56,710 nucleotides of DNA, taken from positions 1 through 56,710 of IMG/VR virus record IMGVR_UViG_3300031256_000055; one strand, 5' to 3'. The DNA is from a virus. This document shows, piece by piece, positions 40,755 through 48,609 of the stretch (positions within the stretch are counted from its first letter, which is position 1; each line of letters opens with the position of its first letter). The translations under genes and the position numbers were made by a program. The notes below the pieces were generated by a model. The model was given only the letters and a program-made list of their open reading frames with translations. It did not search any database and was not told the origin of the DNA.

Positions 40755-42136
40755 ACATCCAACCTCCCAGCATTACGCCTGATATTTTTTCTTACCTTCT
40801 CTCGCATCTTTTCCCGGTTTTCCGACGACACAATAAGACTATTCCCTGACACATAACAAGCCAATACAACCGCGTCACCTTCATCCGGGGACCGACCATA
40901 CAAATCCTTAAAATCTTCTTTTTTCTGTATTTTTTTTCGGATCTTCGTATCATATCCATACGTCCGGGCCGTCAAATCTTGCACTAAGTCTGTTGAATTA
41001 GAATCTCTGGGGATTTCAAGATATTGCATCATTTCGGCGGTTTCAAAATACATTTCCGTTGCTACATTCGCATATTCCTTGTCATCTTTTGCGGTTCCAC
41101 CGAAGTTTATAGGGTTCACATTTTTAAACCCCCATAATTTTAATTGATCTATCATACCACCGGCCCCTAATCCCCCGTTATCTATATTTATGATAGAGAA
41201 TTTATTATCTGCCTTGGCCGCAACCTCTCTGGCTGTCACTATAGGAGCTTCGTGTTTTATCCTAAAAAGTTTTTTCATCTTATATCCACGTCTCTCATAA
41301 GCAATAGAAAAATCATCGCCAAACCTTGCAACGTCTACACCTATTACCTGTTTCCCGGATGCCTTGACAATCCTATTCATAGCAAGATCAACAAGATCAC
41401 GTCTCATTATAGCTTTTTCAACCTGAGCTATGGGTTCATTCATATAGATATGTAAATATTTGTCATAATTATTTTTACGCATGATTTCCATTTCAAGGCG
41501 TAGTACATCAGGAAACCACGGATTGTCTATATAATTACATTCGATGAATAGGGTTGATGGATCATCTTTACACATGTTGTATTGTTTCATCACCGGGTCA
41601 ACCTCAAAATATTTGTTCCATATCATCCATATTTCGGAGTCAGGCGCGCGGATGGTATGAATAGCCATATCCCAGGACACTTCCGGTACCGCTTCCCCTT
41701 CATCGACTATCAGATAGTTGAAATTAGAATATCCCTTGATTGATCGTGCAGCCCGTAAATCACGCAACCCTTTGAATTTAAAAATACTGCCGGTTTTTAT
41801 ATTAACAATTTTTTCGTTTTGTATATCCCAATTCGGATATCCCATATACCGTATCATTTCTGCAATTTCTGAGTGCAAGGAATCCGCTATTGAATCCAGG
41901 ATTTCCCTTGCCCACAAAACCTTGATTCGTCTAATCGAAGCAATACGTATCATTATCCGCACAACAGATTGTGTTTTCCCGGACCCCCTCCCACCAGTTA
42001 TAAATTTCTTACGGTAAGGTTCCCACAAGGGCATGAGCTTAGGCGGGATTTGATCAAGCTCTTGCTGTCTCAATAATTGCAAGAGCCTAATATTATCGTG
42101 TGTGTCTATTGTTTTTTTATATACTGGTTTTATCAA
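40751..42136 (-). CDS. terL: terminase large subunit
   Basis: A 461-residue protein with Walker A GGRGSGKT (48-55), Walker B YLIVDEGE (141-148) and nuclease acidic sites GVDVARFGDD (266-275), INIDNGG (317-322) and SPDEGDAV near the end. It packages phage DNA into the prohead and cuts it. Relationship looks like the PBSX/SPP1 type, which usually cut by headful; this agrees with a circularly permuted genome. Gene overlaps the next by ATGA. Confidence 0.95.
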   Translation of the reverse strand: MIKPVYKKTIDTHDNIRLLQLLRQQELDQIPPKLMPLWEPYRKKFITGGRGSGKTQSVVRIMIRIASIRRIKVLWAREILDSIADSLHSEIAEMIRYMGYPNWDIQNEKIVNIKTGSIFKFKGLRDLRAARSIKGYSNFNYLIVDEGEAVPEVSWDMAIHTIRAPDSEIWMIWNKYFEVDPVMKQYNMCKDDPSTLFIECNYIDNPWFPDVLRLEMEIMRKNNYDKYLHIYMNEPIAQVEKAIMRRDLVDLAMNRIVKASGKQVIGVDVARFGDDFSIAYERRGYKMKKLFRIKHEAPIVTAREVAAKADNKFSIINIDNGGLGAGGMIDQLKLWGFKNVNPINFGGTAKDDKEYANVATEMYFETAEMMQYLEIPRDSNSTDLVQDLTARTYGYDTKIRKKIQKKEDFKDLYGRSPDEGDAVVLACYVSGNSLIVSSENREKMREKVRKNIRRNAGRLDV

Positions 42137-42153
42137 TATCTCATTCCAATATT

Positions 42154-42372
42154 TTAATTTATTCCATTCCTGTTTCTACAATTTATTTTTATTTCACAAT
42201 TAAAGCACCCCGGTTGATTTATGCAAAATTCATTAAAAGAATCTCTAAATAATTTATCAAACATAAGCGCCCACACAATATGACTTTTTTTGCTGGGTAA
42301 ATTATTATAATATATAATATAATTTAAAAAATCTTCTACAAAGTCTATGAATGTTTTAATTATTATTTGCAT
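42154..42372 (-). CDS. hypothetical small protein with Cys cluster
   Basis: A 72-residue protein with a C-terminal CFNCEIKINC. Overlaps its upstream neighbour by 17 nt. RBS poor. Function unknown. Confidence 0.6.
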   Translation of the reverse strand: MQIIIKTFIDFVEDFLNYIIYYNNLPSKKSHIVWALMFDKLFRDSFNEFCINQPGCFNCEIKINCRNRNGIN

Positions 42373-42709
42373 TATGTAAAGGATCCTTTTTTCTTAATTC
42401 CTGCAATAAAATCCCTGTTTTCAACTCTAAAAAAGATTTATCCCCACAATACGAATCATTAAGTTTTAAAATTTCCTCCCGTCGGTAAAATACACTTTTC
42501 CCTTCAACCAACCTTTCCCAGGCTGTCAAGATCCCGGAAAATGTGTCCCATTCGTCGATGTCATTACATAAGGACCATCCGCAATAGCCATTATTTATCA
42601 AAATAACGCCTATCTTTCTACGGGTTTCATCCCGGACATAAATCAACCGGTCAACCTCTGCCGGTAAGTTCTCAAACTCGTCTACAAAACATTTCGGTAG
42701 TTTACTCAT
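42356..42709 (-). CDS. hypothetical protein
   Basis: A 117-residue protein with RBS AAAGGAGTTGTAGTA. Centre IGVILINNGYCGWSLCNDIDEWD. No known family. Lies between small and large terminase genes, where accessory packaging genes may occur. Confidence 0.7.
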   Translation of the reverse strand: MSKLPKCFVDEFENLPAEVDRLIYVRDETRRKIGVILINNGYCGWSLCNDIDEWDTFSGILTAWERLVEGKSVFYRREEILKLNDSYCGDKSFLELKTGILLQELRKKDPLHNANNN

Positions 42710-42765
42710 TACTACAACTCCTTTTCTTTAGTAAGTATTTTAAAAATAATTATCTATATAGACTA

Positions 42766-42912
42766 TTATTTTTTATCTATATTTTTTTTAATTGCTTCTT
42801 CTATACAATTCAAAAGCGCTGCATTTCTTTTATAATTATGATTTAAATTAAGATAATCTATAATATAACTTAATGATTCCTTTGCTGCCTTTTCTATTTG
42901 TTGATTATTCAT
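42766..42912 (-). CDS. hypothetical 48-residue protein
   Basis: Start ATG 42912 with AAAGGAG upstream. Helical, overlapping no neighbour. Function unknown. Confidence 0.6.
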   Translation of the reverse strand: MNNQQIEKAAKESLSYIIDYLNLNHNYKRNAALLNCIEEAIKKNIDKK

Positions 42913-42918
42913 GAAAAT

Positions 42919-43212
42919 TTACTCCTTTTCTTTCCTAAACTGTCTAATATAATTCACCAACGGCAACGCCGTGATCGGTGTACGATGTTTCAAGCTATAT
43001 GCAAGATACACAATCTCGCCTAAAAATTCAACCAAAATTAAAACTTTTGTATTTGACTGGATTTTGTAATCAATAATATCCCCACTTTCAATCTTTTTTA
43101 TGAGATTCTTTATATCTCGCCTGTTACATAATAATTCATATCTATGCCATAATCGGCTTTTAAAATGAGCTTTTTTGAATCGTTTAACATCAATATAACG
43201 CTCATTCTTCAT
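42919..43212 (-). CDS. hypothetical basic protein
   Basis: A 97-residue basic protein (RFKKAHFKSRLWHRYELL). It overlaps the terminase small subunit candidate by 11 nt. No known family. Confidence 0.7.
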   Translation of the reverse strand: MKNERYIDVKRFKKAHFKSRLWHRYELLCNRRDIKNLIKKIESGDIIDYKIQSNTKVLILVEFLGEIVYLAYSLKHRTPITALPLVNYIRQFRKEKE

Positions 43213-43810
43213 TTTTATTTTCCGGTATGTCTATGGGTGGGGCTATGGCTAAAACCTTATTACTTGATATATATTCTTGAATTTCAGCTATCCTTTCTGC
43301 ATCGGTCATTTCGTATATAGGCTTTTTCCCGGTGGCATCTTCATTTAGATCCGTGTCATGAATCCTGAACACTTTCTCGACAAACTCACGGGCTTTATCA
43401 CGGTCACATAATTTTATCTTGATCTGTTTTCTCCCGAGTCTATCATAACTTGTTTCTATTGATTCAATACAATATGCGAAATCATCCAGGGCTTTTAATG
43501 TAGTTGCCCCCTTCGGTAGATTTAACTCACCATCAGGCGTTATAATATCACCTGGATTAAAACAAGTTCGGATCAACCATATTTTTATCAACCGGTCTTT
43601 AACAGTCTCGCGCCTAACGCCTGTCATATACTCGCCATAGCGGATAAGTGCTTGACGGCCCTTTTGAGATTTCAAAAATCTGGAAGGATATATAGACGTT
43701 TTATATCCGCCGATGCCCGGGAAGATACGATAATCGTTATCTACATAATCAATTATCGTTTGTTGCTGTTTATCGTTTAATCCCTGGGTCCAGTAATCGT
43801 CAAAAAGCAT
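43202..43810 (-). CDS. terminase small subunit candidate
   Basis: A 202-residue protein in the operon before the large terminase. Pattern RRETVKDRLIKIWLIRTCFNPGDII in the middle is seen in small-terminase-type DNA-binding domains. Ends with an acidic helix and a Pro-rich tail. By position and size it should recognise the packaging site. Confidence 0.65.
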   Translation of the reverse strand: MLFDDYWTQGLNDKQQQTIIDYVDNDYRIFPGIGGYKTSIYPSRFLKSQKGRQALIRYGEYMTGVRRETVKDRLIKIWLIRTCFNPGDIITPDGELNLPKGATTLKALDDFAYCIESIETSYDRLGRKQIKIKLCDRDKAREFVEKVFRIHDTDLNEDATGKKPIYEMTDAERIAEIQEYISSNKVLAIAPPIDIPENKNEE

Positions 43811-43813
43811 TTT

Positions 43814-43981
43814 TTATTTATCATCCTCTTTTGTTTTGTTTAGCTTATCCCCGCAAGCACTTAATCCCTTACTATCCATCTGCTTTAGATATTTCATACA
43901 GTTTTCATCATACAGCTTAGCATTGCAAACAAACCGAGCCGCACATTCTTTTCCAGTAGGGGTCAAACAATCAGCTTCCAT
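43814..43981 (-). CDS. 55-residue Cys-rich protein
   Basis: Five Cys over 55 residues (CLTPTGKEC, VCN, ENC, ACG), likely zinc-binding. Starts inside the end of the upstream membrane protein gene. RBS GAGGACGATAT. Function unknown. Confidence 0.6.
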   Translation of the reverse strand: MEADCLTPTGKECAARFVCNAKLYDENCMKYLKQMDSKGLSACGDKLNKTKEDDK

Positions 43982-44141
43982 ATATATCGTCCTCGTCTAT
44001 ATTTAATTCAGCCATTCCTTTTTTAGTAATTATTAATTCATCGTTTTTTAGTTTTAAATAAATGCCATATTCCATGATTTTATACATCATAAACAACCCG
44101 GCTAAAAAACAAACTATTGCCGTTATTATTGTTATAATCAT
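43971..44141 (-). CDS. small membrane protein
   Basis: A 56-residue protein with one transmembrane helix (residues 3-20) and an acidic C-terminus. RBS AAGGAGAATGAAAA lies just upstream. Overlaps the next gene by 11 nt. Confidence 0.6.
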   Translation of the reverse strand: MIITIITAIVCFLAGLFMMYKIMEYGIYLKLKNDELIITKKGMAELNIDEDDIYGS

Positions 44142-44144
44142 TTT

Positions 44145-44348
44145 TCATTCTCCTTGTTCCTTTTGATATCCAAAAAGAATATCATCAATTATACAATCTC
44201 CCATATACATATGACCTAATTCTTTAAAAGAAAAAGGAGGAATTCCTCTTTCTTTTAGCTTATTAACGCATTCCTCAAGGATATTATAATAATTTTTCCC
44301 ATGTTTAGGGCTACCACTTCCGGCCATTTTTTCATTTACTGCTTTCAT
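44145..44348 (-). CDS. hypothetical small protein
   Basis: A 67-residue protein, start coupled to the previous stop (ATGA). Contains KHGKNYYNILEECVNKLKERG, probably helical. No known family. Confidence 0.65.
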   Translation of the reverse strand: MKAVNEKMAGSGSPKHGKNYYNILEECVNKLKERGIPPFSFKELGHMYMGDCIIDDILFGYQKEQGE

Positions 44349-44755
44349 ATCCTCATCTTCCTCGCTTTCTTAAATAACTTATCGTCTATAGTCGCGGCGC
44401 ACTTAATTACCTGTGAAGCTAACCACTGCCTTCCCTCTGCGACCGAACTAACAACCGTCGAATCTTTCAGAGACGAAAAGCAAAATATCTCGCCTTCCCG
44501 TACTTCAAACATAATACCGAGAAATATACCGAAGTATGTAACTTTTTTTGATTTACATATTTTTGATAATGCAATTACTTCATCGGAATAAAATAATTCA
44601 TATCCCCTGCGCTTCCGTTTAGGTTTATACTTTTGGCGCTGTTCAATTTCACACTCCTTACATTTCGGTCGATATCCACCCATACCGGATTTATAGAATT
44701 CATGAATGGGTTTTGTTTCATTACACTTTGAACAGGTTTTTGTTTTTTCTTCCAT
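44345..44755 (-). CDS. zinc-ribbon protein with HNH-type N-terminal finger
   Basis: A 136-residue protein with CSKC (residues 8-11) and CKEC (about 32-35) around the motif KPIHEFYKSGMGGYRPK, the finger commonly found in front of phage HNH nucleases. No HNH core follows; the rest is mixed alpha/beta. May be a remnant or a DNA-binding protein of its own. Start not overlapping. Confidence 0.7.
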   Translation of the reverse strand: MEEKTKTCSKCNETKPIHEFYKSGMGGYRPKCKECEIEQRQKYKPKRKRRGYELFYSDEVIALSKICKSKKVTYFGIFLGIMFEVREGEIFCFSSLKDSTVVSSVAEGRQWLASQVIKCAATIDDKLFKKARKMRI

Positions 44756-44758
44756 GGG

Positions 44759-45496
44759 CTATATGTCCCAATTTTCAGGATCATTTTTAAAATTAACATC
44801 ACATATATTTTTCAAAAAACAAAAAGTGCAATCAAGTCTATCGCTACAATATTTTTTAATTTTATTAAGTATTTTTTTTGCTTCTTTTAAATTTAATATT
44901 TCCCGGGATACATCGGTTGGCTGTATATTTTCCCCCGACTTCCCGGGAACTTCTTCAAGCCATTCGGGGAGCCAGAAAAATCCATAATCAAAATAGTTTC
45001 CTTCCCCCTCCGTGCTATTTGAATTTATTTTTTTACCGCAATAATCAAACATTTTATTAGAAAAACCACAATTATCAATTTCTCTGTGTACATATCCTGT
45101 AATATATTCTATATACCCATTACTCTTAAGCCACTTCACTATCTCGTCTTTCGATTTTACGTAAAGCCCTGGCTCGCGGGTGTCGGGGTGAATAACAGAA
45201 AAAACCGTTTTATCTTTACCCGATGCGATATCAATACCAACAAATGTTTTTTGCAGTTTATTAACCAAATCGTCAAAATCTTTTTTTAATTCTGTGATCT
45301 GTTTTTTAAAATCAACAATATCACAATGCTGCTTAGTAAAATTCCTGGTATTATCATCAACAAAAGTACTGAGTATTCCTCTTGATGATTCAAGGGTTTT
45401 TATCCGGGATTCGAGTTCCTTTAAAATCCAAGCTTGCCATTTGTCAAAATTATTATCAATATTACAGTGGACAAAATTAATTTTTTCTTCACTCAT
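44759..45496 (-). CDS. hypothetical protein, first gene of the packaging operon
   Basis: About 245 residues from ATG 45496, placed 8 nt from AAGGAG; ATG 45502 is too close to it. Coiled coil at residues 20-85, then a FVGIDIASGKDKTVF part that resembles the first strand of an RNase H-like fold, and a C-terminal Cys cluster (CSDRLDCTFCFLKNIC) that could bind zinc or an iron-sulphur centre. Family unknown. Confidence 0.7.
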   Translation of the reverse strand: MSEEKINFVHCNIDNNFDKWQAWILKELESRIKTLESSRGILSTFVDDNTRNFTKQHCDIVDFKKQITELKKDFDDLVNKLQKTFVGIDIASGKDKTVFSVIHPDTREPGLYVKSKDEIVKWLKSNGYIEYITGYVHREIDNCGFSNKMFDYCGKKINSNSTEGEGNYFDYGFFWLPEWLEEVPGKSGENIQPTDVSREILNLKEAKKILNKIKKYCSDRLDCTFCFLKNICDVNFKNDPENWDI

Positions 45497-45537
45497 GTTC
45501 ATCACTCCTTATAAATTAAATTAAACATATATAAGAT

Positions 45538-45566
45538 ACTATACCAAACTCAGAAATAAAAGTCAA
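45538..45566 (-). promoter_or_regulatory. promoter of the packaging operon
   Basis: Minus strand TTGACT (45566-45561), 17 bp spacer, TATAGT (45543-45538). No TACCC operator. Serves the leftward genes from 45496 to 36904. Confidence 0.75.
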
Positions 45567-46085
45567 GTAAAATCTTTATTTGTGACCCTTTGTGACAATA
45601 AATTACAATTACAACCATTTGTCAAAAATAACTTGTTATACCATAAGGAATTAACTTGATATAGAAAAAGTTTTGACAAAAAAAATATTGAGTCTGTCAA
45701 AAATAACTTGTTATACCATAAGAAATTAAATAAATATTTGGGAGTTTTGACATTTTGACAAGTTCTGCACACATATATATATGTATTAATATATTTTATA
45801 TAAATTTATATAAAATTCTCTATGCGTATATATATAAATTTTAAATTTAATAAATTTTTTATTAAAGAGGGATTAATTGCTTATACCATAAGAAATTATT
45901 TTTGACATCGAATTGTCAAGGCGTGTCAAAACTTTTTGGAAAGTGAGTTAACTTGTTATATTATAAAGAATTAGTTTTGACACGAGTTTTGACAAAATGA
46001 TTTATTTTTTGTCAAAAAACCTAATTTAATTTAGAAAATAATTTATTTATATTTATTATTTGATTATTTTTATTATTTTTAATAA
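45567..46085. other. repeat-rich AT-rich region, candidate replication origin or centromere-like site
   Basis: A 520 bp gene-free stretch between divergent promoters. It has four copies of a unit like AACTTGTTATACCATAAG (45630-45654, 45705-45729, 45879-45898, 45949-45974). The first two are identical over more than 25 nt and lie 75 bp apart. It also has many TTTTGACA/TGTCAAAA half-sites in both directions and a block of pure A/T (45771-45870). Iterons beside an easily melted block resemble theta-type origins; the neighbouring ribbon-helix-helix protein could bind the repeats. Confidence 0.7.
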
Positions 46086-46090
46086 AATAC

Positions 46091-46119
46091 TTGACATTTT
46101 TATTATTATTTGATATAAT
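46091..46119 (+). promoter_or_regulatory. consensus promoter of the rightward replication operon
   Basis: TTGACA (46091-46096), 17 bp spacer and TATAAT (46114-46119), a perfect match to the sigma-70 consensus. It carries no TACCC operator. RBS AAAGGAGG follows at 46131. Confidence 0.85.
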
Positions 46120-46147
46120 AAATATAAAATAAAGGAGGTTGAGTGAG

Positions 46148-46315
46148 GTGGATAAAATTACTACAATAAAACTTAACAATCAAATATGGATCGAATTAAA
46201 AAAGAAAGCACTGGATAAACAAATTAAATTTAATGAGCTCTTAAATATTATTTGCAAAGAATACCTTGAGAAAAATGCCGGTATTAATAATAATGAGAAA
46301 GTAGGGTTGGTATAA
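46148..46315 (+). CDS. ribbon-helix-helix (Arc/CopG-like) protein
   Basis: A 55-residue protein from GTG 46148. KITTIKLNNQIWIELKKKA, then KFNELLNIICKEYL: one strand and two helices, the RHH fold that binds DNA as a dimer. First gene after a perfect promoter and next to the repeat region, thus a likely binder of those repeats. RBS AAAGGAGG, 9 nt. Confidence 0.7.
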   Translation: MDKITTIKLNNQIWIELKKKALDKQIKFNELLNIICKEYLEKNAGINNNEKVGLV

Positions 46316-46321
46316 ACATAA

Positions 46322-46456
46322 GGGGTTATGGTGTAATTGGTAACATGATAATGGCCATACAAGAAGATGAGCCCGCAGATACAAGATGTTAGGTTGGATA
46401 ATCGGATAGCTCTTCTTGGAATTTTTATTATACAGGTTCGAATCCTGTCAGCCCCA
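46322..46456 (+). tRNA. tRNA-like gene with enlarged anticodon region
   Basis: Acceptor GGGGTTA (46322-46328) with CAGCCCC (46449-46455; one mismatch, one wobble), D arm GTGT...ACAT (46331-46346, with TTGGTAA in the loop), T arm ACAGG-TTCGAAT-CCTGT (46432-46448), discriminator A at 46456, no CCA encoded. The space between D and T arms is 85 nt in place of about 27-45. Within it, ATAAT (46348-46352) pairs with ATTAT (46427-46431) and AAGAAGATGAGC (46361-46372) pairs with GCTCTTCTT (46409-46417). No clear anticodon loop. It could carry an unusual intron, be decayed, or be a tRNA mimic. Confidence 0.6.
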
Positions 46457-46484
46457 TTTTATTATTTTATGGAAAGGAGTATAA

Positions 46485-46727
46485 ATGATAACAGAAAAAC
46501 AAATTATGAATATTATAAAAAATAAAGCTGAATTGATATCAGGTGTAATAGTGACCGATGAAGATAGAAAACTTGCAAAGATATTAAGGTCTCATTATGT
46601 TAATGAAAAGCCGGAAATATGGCAAAAAATATACAAAGAATTATCTTCAATAAGTTTTGAGCATGCTTCATTAGAAGCGAGTGCGGTATTATTGGCTATG
46701 CATAGAAAGCGGGAGGTAAAGCCATGA
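46485..46727 (+). CDS. hypothetical small protein
   Basis: An 80-residue helical protein with RBS AAAGGAGTATAA. Sequence IWQKIYKELSSISFEHASLEASAVLLAMHRK. Start of a chain of coupled genes; ATGA overlap with the next. No known family. Confidence 0.7.
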   Translation: MITEKQIMNIIKNKAELISGVIVTDEDRKLAKILRSHYVNEKPEIWQKIYKELSSISFEHASLEASAVLLAMHRKREVKP

Positions 46728-46900
46728 AATGTAAAAACAGATTTTGCTATATGTTTTCAGAAAAGGAAAAAGGGAATTGTAAAGTATTTTATCCATATCA
46801 AATGGAGAATTGTCCAACAAAGAAAGAATTTGACCAGTTTGTCCTGGTAAACGGGATAGGTGAAATAGAGACAGGGGAGGAAATAAGCGATGAACGGTAA
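46724..46900 (+). CDS. small Cys-rich protein
   Basis: A 58-residue protein with CKNRFC, NCKVF and ENCP, an arrangement suited to zinc. Coupled start and stop with its neighbours. Function unknown. Confidence 0.65.
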   Translation: MKCKNRFCYMFSEKEKGNCKVFYPYQMENCPTKKEFDQFVLVNGIGEIETGEEISDER

Positions 46901-47543
46901 AAAAGAGTTTGCTGATAAATTATTATCCGAACCATCATATAAAAGACGGTTGAGGATGATTAAGGAAATATGTATAAATGGATTTTGTGATGAATGTATT
47001 TTTTATAGTGGTCCATTTTGCAAAGCAAGAAATCTTAACAAGAAAGCTTTCCCCCAAAGGCCCAGTCTATGGGAAATAGAAGACTTACAAGAAAATCCAG
47101 AACCCGAGAAAACAGAAGTCAAGATGACTCGTAAGCGATTGAAGAAACTGTGGAAGATTAAAAGGCATTGCGAAAAACAAAACGATTGTTCTTATTGTGG
47201 GTATTTTAGCAATAAAACAAATATTAGATCGTTACCTGTATGTTATTTTTTTAACGAATATGCTAATAAAATGACCGTTCCTGTTTTTTGGAATCTCCCT
47301 CCACTCCCTAAAAAGAAAAGATTTAAAGATAGGTTTGTGTTAGGCGAGAAAATCGATAAAAAATTAAACAAGGGTATCGTGAAGGCGTTATATATAAAAG
47401 GTTATTATTCAATAACATGCAATGTATGGGATTATGACAAAAAAAATAAAAATGAAGAAGAAATTATAAGTATAACTTCAGATTGTCGCTATATATCAGA
47501 AAGCGGGTTTGATTTTATGCACGCCGAACCGGTGGAAAGGTAA
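46890..47543 (+). CDS. Cys-rich hypothetical protein with two similar clusters
   Basis: A 217-residue protein with two Cys-rich clusters: MIKEICINGFCDECIF...FCK (residues 24-46) and WKIKRHCEKQNDCSYCGYF...VCYF (about 88-115). The clusters look like a duplicated mini-module, each preceded by a basic helix (K/R-R-L-R/K-K). RBS AGGGGAGGAAATAAGCG. No enzymatic motif. Confidence 0.7.
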   Translation: MNGKKEFADKLLSEPSYKRRLRMIKEICINGFCDECIFYSGPFCKARNLNKKAFPQRPSLWEIEDLQENPEPEKTEVKMTRKRLKKLWKIKRHCEKQNDCSYCGYFSNKTNIRSLPVCYFFNEYANKMTVPVFWNLPPLPKKKRFKDRFVLGEKIDKKLNKGIVKALYIKGYYSITCNVWDYDKKNKNEEEIISITSDCRYISESGFDFMHAEPVER

Positions 47544-47545
47544 TA

Positions 47546-47689
47546 ATGAAAAGAAATAAATCTCAAGATTTAGAATATTATAAAAATATTTTAAAGAAAA
47601 ACGAAAAAACAGAGAAAGAGGCTAAATCTAAAAGATGGTATACAGAAGATGATCCAGCACGGATAAAAATCATAAGAATTTTTAATTAA
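47546..47689 (+). CDS. hypothetical 47-residue charged protein
   Basis: Lys/Glu-rich helical protein (YKNILKKNEKTEKEAKSK) with a weak upstream RBS (GAAAGGTAATA). Function unknown; coding status moderate. Confidence 0.5.
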   Translation: MKRNKSQDLEYYKNILKKNEKTEKEAKSKRWYTEDDPARIKIIRIFN

Positions 47690-47708
47690 TATAAATAAGG
47701 AGCATTAA

Positions 47709-47984
47709 ATGGAATCAATAACCAGACAACAGAGAATTAAAAGAAACACATTAGTTATTATTGCGGCTATATTATCAATAATATTTTTTATTATGTGTAC
47801 AATATTATTTTTATATTTATCACTTAAAAATAGTGTATGGTATAAAACACCTATAGACGGCAATGAATTGGAATGGAGCATAAACGTTGTATTATGCACT
47901 GTTTATTGGGCATTATTTATAATTGATATATTTTTAGTTATTTTTGAACCCATCGTTATTATAACAACATGGTGGATAAAATGA
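47709..47984 (+). CDS. small membrane protein, two helices
   Basis: A 91-residue protein with transmembrane helices at about residues 13-36 and 59-82. RBS AAGGAGCATTAA. Overlaps next gene by ATGA. Function unknown. Confidence 0.7.
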   Translation: MESITRQQRIKRNTLVIIAAILSIIFFIMCTILFLYLSLKNSVWYKTPIDGNELEWSINVVLCTVYWALFIIDIFLVIFEPIVIITTWWIK

Positions 47985-48088
47985 ACGAATATACATTCTC
48001 CACTCCGGATCATAAACATAAAATAACTGTCCGGACAAAATATTACAAAGATGCAGAGGATCAAATGAAAGCCATTAAAAAACGGTGA
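47981..48088 (+). CDS. hypothetical 35-residue protein
   Basis: Short His/Lys-rich protein, start coupled with the upstream stop. No further support for function. May be part of a small gene pair with 48104-48181. Confidence 0.45.
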   Translation: MNEYTFSTPDHKHKITVRTKYYKDAEDQMKAIKKR

Positions 48089-48103
48089 GGTATTACTGGG
48101 ATT

Positions 48104-48181
48104 ATGAACTGCACAGGCTGGATTGATAATATAGAGATTGAAGAGGAAAAAAATAAACCTGGACAGTTGGATTTATTTTAA
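48104..48181 (+). CDS. 25-residue peptide ending in a sliding-clamp binding motif
   Basis: MNCTGWIDNIEIEEEKNKPG followed by QLDLF at the extreme C-terminus. QL(S/D)LF is the established consensus for binding the bacterial beta sliding clamp. The peptide has only a weak RBS (GAGG, 13 nt away), so expression is unsure. Confidence 0.4.
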   Translation: MNCTGWIDNIEIEEEKNKPGQLDLF

Positions 48182-48210
48182 TTATATTAAATAGATAAGG
48201 AGATTGAGAA

Positions 48211-48609
48211 ATGAAATTAAGAACGCAGGAAGAATTGTTAAAATATCATAAAGAGAATAATGGGCTAATATACGCTATGACAGATATTGATATTATATGC
48301 TTTATGGATTTTGATATAGTCAAACCTTTTTTGAAAGAAGGAACGACAAAAAATACATGGGACAACGGCAGAGAAACTTATACGTTAGAAAACGTTATGA
48401 AAGAAATGAAAGATTATTTAAAATTTGCATTTGAAAAAGCAAATGGCAAGAGGGGACTTTCAGCGGCCAGATCTTTACAGCATTACAAAAATTGGTTTTT
48501 TCTAATTGGCGAAGATGAAATGTGTAAAAATATAAATATAGGGGAATATAATTATGGTTTGTCAAAATTAGAGGAAATCAAGAAATGGTTAGAGGAGATT
48601 AAATCATGA
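48211..48609 (+). CDS. hypothetical protein
   Basis: A 132-residue protein, helical with aromatic clusters (KNWFFLIGEDEMC). RBS AAGGAGATTGAGAA. No known family. Coupled to the next gene by ATGA. Confidence 0.7.
   Translation: MKLRTQEELLKYHKENNGLIYAMTDIDIICFMDFDIVKPFLKEGTTKNTWDNGRETYTLENVMKEMKDYLKFAFEKANGKRGLSAARSLQHYKNWFFLIGEDEMCKNINIGEYNYGLSKLEEIKKWLEEIKS

Noticed and set aside
44345-44755. HNH endonuclease
   Set aside because: Only the N-terminal zinc finger typical of some HNH proteins is present; the His-Asn-His core is missing.
45563-45772. Minus-strand frame of 69 codons in the intergenic region
   Set aside because: It is a translation of the iteron-like DNA repeats (the peptide repeats itself as the DNA does), has no RBS and overlaps the leftward promoter.
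45600-46000. CRISPR array
   Set aside because: The repeats are few, unequally spaced and imperfect; no spacer pattern and no cas gene.
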